Of a DNA stretch of 64,000 nt, positions 60,706 to 64,000 are shown piece by piece; the first letter of the stretch is position 1, and every line of letters starts with the position of its first letter. A model generated the notes under the pieces. It was not told the DNA's origin and ran no database searches. It worked only from the letters and a program-made list of their open reading frames with translations. This DNA is from Fretibacter rubidus (GTDB lineage Bacteria; Pseudomonadota; Alphaproteobacteria; Caulobacterales; Maricaulaceae). The translations under genes and the position numbers were made by a program. The stretch spans positions 1,426,001-1,490,000 of the forward strand of contig NZ_CP163423.1 of the NCBI RefSeq assembly GCF_041429785.1. The letters are read 5' to 3'.

Positions 60706-61872
60706 ATGTCAAAGGTGAATACAGCCGCAATGGATAAGCAAAACCTCACAGCTATCGGATTGATGAGTGGGACGTCGCTAGACGGCGTGGACGCTGCGCT
60801 TGTTCACACAGACGGGGAAGCGCATGTAAAGACAGCTCAGCATATCTTTCGGGCTTATACCGATGAAGAACGCGCTGTGTTGGTTGAAACAATGCGGCAA
60901 GCAGTAAAGTGGAATTTTGTCGGCCCATCGCCCAACATATTCGCCAAGGCCGAAGACATTGTCGACGCCGCGCATGTGGACGCCATTACAAGTTTATTAG
61001 CTAAGACAGATACTCAAGACATTGATCTCATCGGTTATCATGGGCAAACAGTTTTGCACCACGCGGCCATTCAAGGACAAGGGCAAGGGCAGGGCCAAAA
61101 AGGTGCAACGCTTCAAATCGGACGCGGCCAAGCCCTCGCCGATGAATTTGGCATCCCAACTGCATATGATTTTCGCAGTAATGATGTCTCCGTAGGCGGC
61201 CAAGGCGCGCCATTGGCGCCTGTCTATCATAAAGCCTTGGTGATGGCGGCAGGATTGTCAGGCAACACAGCGGTTATTAATATTGGTGGGGTTAGCAACG
61301 TCACAGTTGTGGTGGCGGACGGTAATATTGCGGCCAGCGACTGCGGTCCCGGCAACGGGCCGCTTGATAGCTGGGTCTCGCAAAACGGTCTGGGTGAGTA
61401 TGACAAAGACGGCGTGTTATCGCTACGCGGCACACCAGACATCGCACGGCTAGAGGGGTGGCTGAAACGCCCTTTTTTCCTCAAAAATGTGCCGAAATCA
61501 GCAGATCGATATGATTTTGATGTTCTATCAACAATGCACGGGATGAGCATTGATAATGGGGCTGCAACACTATCGATGTTCTGTGCCTTAGCTATCCAAA
61601 ACACACTTAACCAATACCATCAAGCCATTGAAAATATTGTTGTTTGTGGGGGCGGTCGACATAACCCTGCTATTATCGCCGCTCTAACAGAGGCTTTATC
61701 GACGAGGGTTATTAATTGTGATGATTTAGGCTGGGACGGCGACGCGCTAGAGGCTCAAGCCTTTGCCTATATGGCTGTGCGTCATAAAAAACGCCTGCCG
61801 CTCTCATTTCCGAGTACGACAGGCGTTTCAAATCCAGTTACAGGTGGAGTGTTGGCGACACCAAATAAGTAG
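60706..61872 (+). CDS. anmK: Anhydro-N-acetylmuramic acid kinase
   Basis: A 388-residue ASKHA-fold kinase that opens and phosphorylates 1,6-anhydroMurNAc to MurNAc-6-P, the substrate of MurQ. Seen: IGLMSGTSLDGVDAAL (P-loop), YHGQTVLHHA (substrate Asp/His region), ADEFGIPTAYDFRSNDVSVGGQGAPLAP in parts (FRSNDVSVGGQGAPLAP), INIGGVSNVTVV and FDCGPGN-like ASDCGPGNGPLD. A short QGQGQGQGQ tract near residue 125 is an insertion made of 6-bp repeats. Start is uncertain: ATG 60706 or 60730 fit; GTG 60670 overlaps the tyrS promoter. Distant from the muropeptide island but part of the same pathway. Confidence 0.92.
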   Translation: MSKVNTAAMDKQNLTAIGLMSGTSLDGVDAALVHTDGEAHVKTAQHIFRAYTDEERAVLVETMRQAVKWNFVGPSPNIFAKAEDIVDAAHVDAITSLLAKTDTQDIDLIGYHGQTVLHHAAIQGQGQGQGQKGATLQIGRGQALADEFGIPTAYDFRSNDVSVGGQGAPLAPVYHKALVMAAGLSGNTAVINIGGVSNVTVVVADGNIAASDCGPGNGPLDSWVSQNGLGEYDKDGVLSLRGTPDIARLEGWLKRPFFLKNVPKSADRYDFDVLSTMHGMSIDNGAATLSMFCALAIQNTLNQYHQAIENIVVCGGGRHNPAIIAALTEALSTRVINCDDLGWDGDALEAQAFAYMAVRHKKRLPLSFPSTTGVSNPVTGGVLATPNK

Positions 61873-61874
61873 CC

Positions 61875-62561
61875 TTAGCCGTCAAAGCCTAGCAAACGCG
61901 GCTCACGCGGCGGGCAGTATCGGTCTTCTAAATGCTCATCTAGGTAATCATCGATGACGTCCATCGTGATATCTAGGTGATTGGTGTAGAAATGATCAGC
62001 CCCTTCAATGGGGTGGGTGGAAATTTGTGTGCCTTTTTGCACGCGAATTTTCTCGACGACGCGGTCAACATCATCCGCGGGAACAATACTGTCATTCGTA
62101 CCGTACGTTACAAGGCCAGACGCGGGGCAGGGCGCAAGGAACGCGAAATCATAAGTATTCGTCGGCAGTGACATAGAAATAAACCCCGCAACTTCCGGAC
62201 GACGCATCAAAAGCTGCATGCCAATCCATGCGCCAAAGCTATAGCCAGACACCCAACTAAACGGTGCGTTTTGGTTAAAGCTCTGCATCCAATCGAGCGC
62301 ATAGGCGGCATCTTGCAATTCGCCTTGGCCATTATCATAGACGCCCATAGAGCGACCAATACCGCGAAAGTTAAACCGCAGCACGGAAAATCCGCGACGC
62401 TTATACTGCTCATACATCGCCACAGGTATGCGGTGATCCATGTGACCGCCCGCTTTGGGGTGCGGTGACAATATCAGCGCACAAGGCGCAGCCGGATCAT
62501 CAGAGGGATGATAACGGCCTTCTAAACGCCCTTCTGGGCCCGCAAAAATTACTTCAGGCAT
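61875..62561 (-). CDS. Alpha/beta hydrolase (dienelactone-hydrolase-like)
   Basis: A 228-residue alpha/beta hydrolase with a complete elbow WVSGYSFGAWIGMQLL (nucleophile Ser in GYSFG), ILSPHPKAGGHMDH as the oxyanion loop, FNFRGIGRSMGVYD, and a C-terminal GADHFYTNHLD with the catalytic His; the Asp is in GTNDSIVPADD. Cytoplasmic. In alphaproteobacteria this gene type often stands divergent from the Rrf2 regulator that opens the suf cluster, exactly as here. Substrate unknown. Confidence 0.87.
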   Translation of the reverse strand: MPEVIFAGPEGRLEGRYHPSDDPAAPCALILSPHPKAGGHMDHRIPVAMYEQYKRRGFSVLRFNFRGIGRSMGVYDNGQGELQDAAYALDWMQSFNQNAPFSWVSGYSFGAWIGMQLLMRRPEVAGFISMSLPTNTYDFAFLAPCPASGLVTYGTNDSIVPADDVDRVVEKIRVQKGTQISTHPIEGADHFYTNHLDITMDVIDDYLDEHLEDRYCPPREPRLLGFDG

Positions 62562-62618
62562 AATGCACCTTTATTTCATAATGCCGCTGCCGAAATAGTT
62601 TGGAAAAAGGCGCGGTCA

Positions 62619-62643
62619 AATCTTGACTATTTTAGTCGGGATT
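62619..62643. promoter_or_regulatory. IscR type-1-like operator overlapping the suf promoter
   Basis: A 25-bp near-palindrome AATCTTGACTATTTTAGTCGGGATT (read as AATCttGACT ... AGTCggGATT) has the length and core (GACT...AGTC) of the IscR [2Fe-2S] operator. It includes a TTGACT -35 (62623-62628); TATATC (62646-62651) lies at 17-bp spacing as the -10. Binding of the regulator would repress this promoter. Confidence 0.7.
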
Positions 62644-62734
62644 AATATATCCCCACTGTATTAATGGTTTGGCGGCGTCTTATCAAGGACTCTGGCCAAA
62701 AGCGAGTAAAACCTACACTTTAGGACGAATTGAC

Positions 62735-63208
62735 GTGAAATTAACGGCAAAAGGACGATATGCGGTGATGGCCGTGGCTGATATGGCCGCGCAGACTGAC
62801 TCTGTGCAGCCCTTTGACGTTCATACTGCGCCAATCATTCCCCTACGCGATATATCGACTCGCCAAGGCATATCCATTCAATTCCTAGAGCAACTCTTCG
62901 GAAAACTCCGTAAAGCAGGATTAGTTGAGAGTGTTCGCGGGGTTAAAGGGGGGTACAAGTTATCCCACGATCCGAGGCACATGCGCTTGTCCGCTATTAT
63001 CAGCGCAGTGAACGAGGATATAAAAGCGCATGGCTGCACACCAGAAACCAAGAAAGCTTGCAACGGCCTGACGTCGCGTTGCTTGACACATAATCTATGG
63101 GGTGCGTTAGAGGCGCATATTGGAAACTTCCTAGAACACGTCAGCGTGCAAGATGTTGTGGATGACACGGTACATCTCCCGGAGTTAGCGCTAGAGGCCG
63201 CGCAATGA
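62735..63208 (+). CDS. Rrf2 family Fe-S-sensing regulator (IscR-like)
   Basis: A 157-residue Rrf2 regulator. The winged HTH starts KLTAKGRYAVMAVADMA and includes ISTRQGISIQFLEQLFGKLRKAGLV in parts (QGISIQFLEQLF). Three cysteines in HGCTPETKKACNGLTSRCLTH, given in part as GCTPETKKAC and SRCLTH, match the [2Fe-2S] ligands of IscR. Start is GTG 62735, giving the family's MKLTAKGRYAV start with an AGGA site; the longer frame passes through the operator. It probably represses the suf operon when Fe-S supply is adequate. Stop overlaps the desulfurase start (ATGA). Confidence 0.92.
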   Translation: MKLTAKGRYAVMAVADMAAQTDSVQPFDVHTAPIIPLRDISTRQGISIQFLEQLFGKLRKAGLVESVRGVKGGYKLSHDPRHMRLSAIISAVNEDIKAHGCTPETKKACNGLTSRCLTHNLWGALEAHIGNFLEHVSVQDVVDDTVHLPELALEAAQ

Positions 63209-64000
63209 CCTCTGTTTATCTTGATCATAACGCAACCAGCCCTATTCGGCCCGAGGTTATCCAAGCGGTGACACATGCGATGACTGTTGGTGGCAATGCC
63301 TCTGCACCGCATAGCCACGGTCGTGCCGTCGGCAAGCTCGTATCCGATGCGCGGGAATCTGTGGCCCTTGCTATGGGTGTTTGCGCGCAAGACTTAATCT
63401 TTACAGGGAGCGGCACAGAAGCGGATAATATGGCCATTCACGCCGCCCATCGCGGCGGGTGTAAACGCTTGCTTATTTCGGCGATGGATCACCCCGCAAC
63501 CTATGACGTGGCGGCGCATTACGGAATTGTGCACGAGATTATCCCGACAAATACAGACGGTGTTGTGGATATGGGTTGGTTGGACAACCGCTTGCAGGCT
63601 TGGGACAATCAGACTGACGGGCGACCCTTTGTCTCCCTGGTTGCTGCAAATAGCGAAACAGGTGTCATTCAGCCATTCGAAGATGCAACGGATTTGGTTC
63701 ATGGCGCGGGTGGGCTTATCCTGATTGATGCTGTGCAGGCGCTAGGTAAACTGCCCATGACTTATATGGCAGATTATATTGCTGTGTCCGCGCATAAAAT
63801 TGGCGGGCCACAAGGTGTTGGCGCGCTTTATGTATCGCCAGATGCCCCGATGAGCCCCTCTATGATTGGCGGGGGCCAAGAGCGCCGTCGCCGCGCAGGC
63901 ACGTTAAATGTTGCAGGCATCGCTGGATTTGGCGCAGCCGCTAGGGTCGCAACGGATTTGGGCCATACACAGGACTTACGCGATTACGTTGAAGCACATT
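63205..64000 (+). CDS. Cysteine desulfurase, NifS/IscS family (3' end outside window)
   Basis: Translation from ATG 63205 gives 265 residues without a stop to the window edge. MTSVYLDHNATSPI is the class V aminotransferase start; FTGSGTEADNMAIHAA, AMDHPATYD and VAANSETGVIQP follow; the PLP lysine is in VSAHKIGGPQGVGAL; RRAGTLNVAGIAGFGAA is the family's GTxN block. It takes sulfur from cysteine for Fe-S cluster assembly. Coupled to the Rrf2 regulator by ATGA; sufB/sufC would be expected next. Confidence 0.95.
   Translation, partial: MTSVYLDHNATSPIRPEVIQAVTHAMTVGGNASAPHSHGRAVGKLVSDARESVALAMGVCAQDLIFTGSGTEADNMAIHAAHRGGCKRLLISAMDHPATYDVAAHYGIVHEIIPTNTDGVVDMGWLDNRLQAWDNQTDGRPFVSLVAANSETGVIQPFEDATDLVHGAGGLILIDAVQALGKLPMTYMADYIAVSAHKIGGPQGVGALYVSPDAPMSPSMIGGGQERRRRAGTLNVAGIAGFGAAARVATDLGHTQDLRDYVEAH

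Noticed and set aside
1-64000. Search for CRISPR arrays, tRNA/rRNA genes, transposases, prophage or attachment sites
   Set aside because: No regularly spaced repeats, cloverleaf sequences, transposase or integrase genes were seen on either strand.

Overview
The window looks like a chromosomal segment of an alphaproteobacterium. I would guess a marine, prosthecate-type lineage near Hyphomonadaceae, Maricaulales or Caulobacterales. The reasons are the M23 peptidase-bactofilin pair, the TPR-sulfotransferase, the DUF455 protein, the large YhdP-like AsmA protein, and the order alpha/beta hydrolase, Rrf2 regulator, cysteine desulfurase that normally opens a suf operon. This placement is inference; no rRNA or tRNA gene is present to test it. 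Gene density is very high. No gene-free stretch exceeds 300 bases (the longest is 231 bp, 41766-41996). I saw no insertion sequence, prophage, CRISPR array or tRNA.

Region 1 (1-2928): the 3' end of a TonB-dependent receptor with its terminator, then a LeuC/LeuD-type hydro-lyase pair without leuB.

Region 2 (2925-33056): a dense catabolic supercluster in six transcription units. Leftward: an isochorismatase-type amidohydrolase, two polysaccharide-deacetylase-fold hydrolases and a CaiB CoA-transferase, all overlapping. Rightward: an HMG-CoA-lyase-like enzyme. Then a PLP-dependent CysK-like enzyme divergent from an Lrp/AsnC regulator. Then a leftward unit of methyltransferase, small coiled-coil protein, DUF1838 lipoprotein and an alpha/beta hydrolase with His at the nucleophile position. 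Divergent from it is a rightward run of about 20 genes: HapK-like protein, SDR, PuuE-like hydrolase, CitE-like lyase, MaoC hydratase, acyl-CoA dehydrogenase, two CaiB transferases, AhpD-like protein, esterase, MFS carrier, VOC lipoprotein, two MmgE/PrpD proteins, acyl-CoA ligase, amidase, aldehyde dehydrogenase and both 3-oxoacid CoA-transferase subunits. Together these suggest opening of a cyclic amide or imide, deamidation to a (branched) dicarboxylic acid, CoA activation, dehydrogenation/hydration, C-C cleavage and entry into central metabolism. The substrate is not known.

Region 3 (33053-51650): a TPR-sulfotransferase, then a peptidoglycan/muropeptide salvage island: sodium symporter, two beta-lactamase-fold hydrolases (the first at the end of region 2), NlpC/P60 endopeptidase, DUF819 membrane protein, AmiD-like amidase, a large TonB-dependent receptor, BadF-type sugar kinase, NagA, a GntR/UTRA regulator, MurQ and a NamZ-type exo-muramidase. 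A 14-bp sequence shared by the receptor and nagA control regions looks like the operator of that GntR regulator. proA follows.

Region 4 (51699-64000): mostly housekeeping and cell-envelope genes: a repeat protein of unknown function, bactofilin with M23 peptidase, DUF455 protein, Bcp peroxiredoxin, YhdP-like protein, tyrS, anmK, an alpha/beta hydrolase, and an IscR-like regulator with a 25-bp IscR-type palindrome ahead of a cysteine desulfurase that runs off the end.
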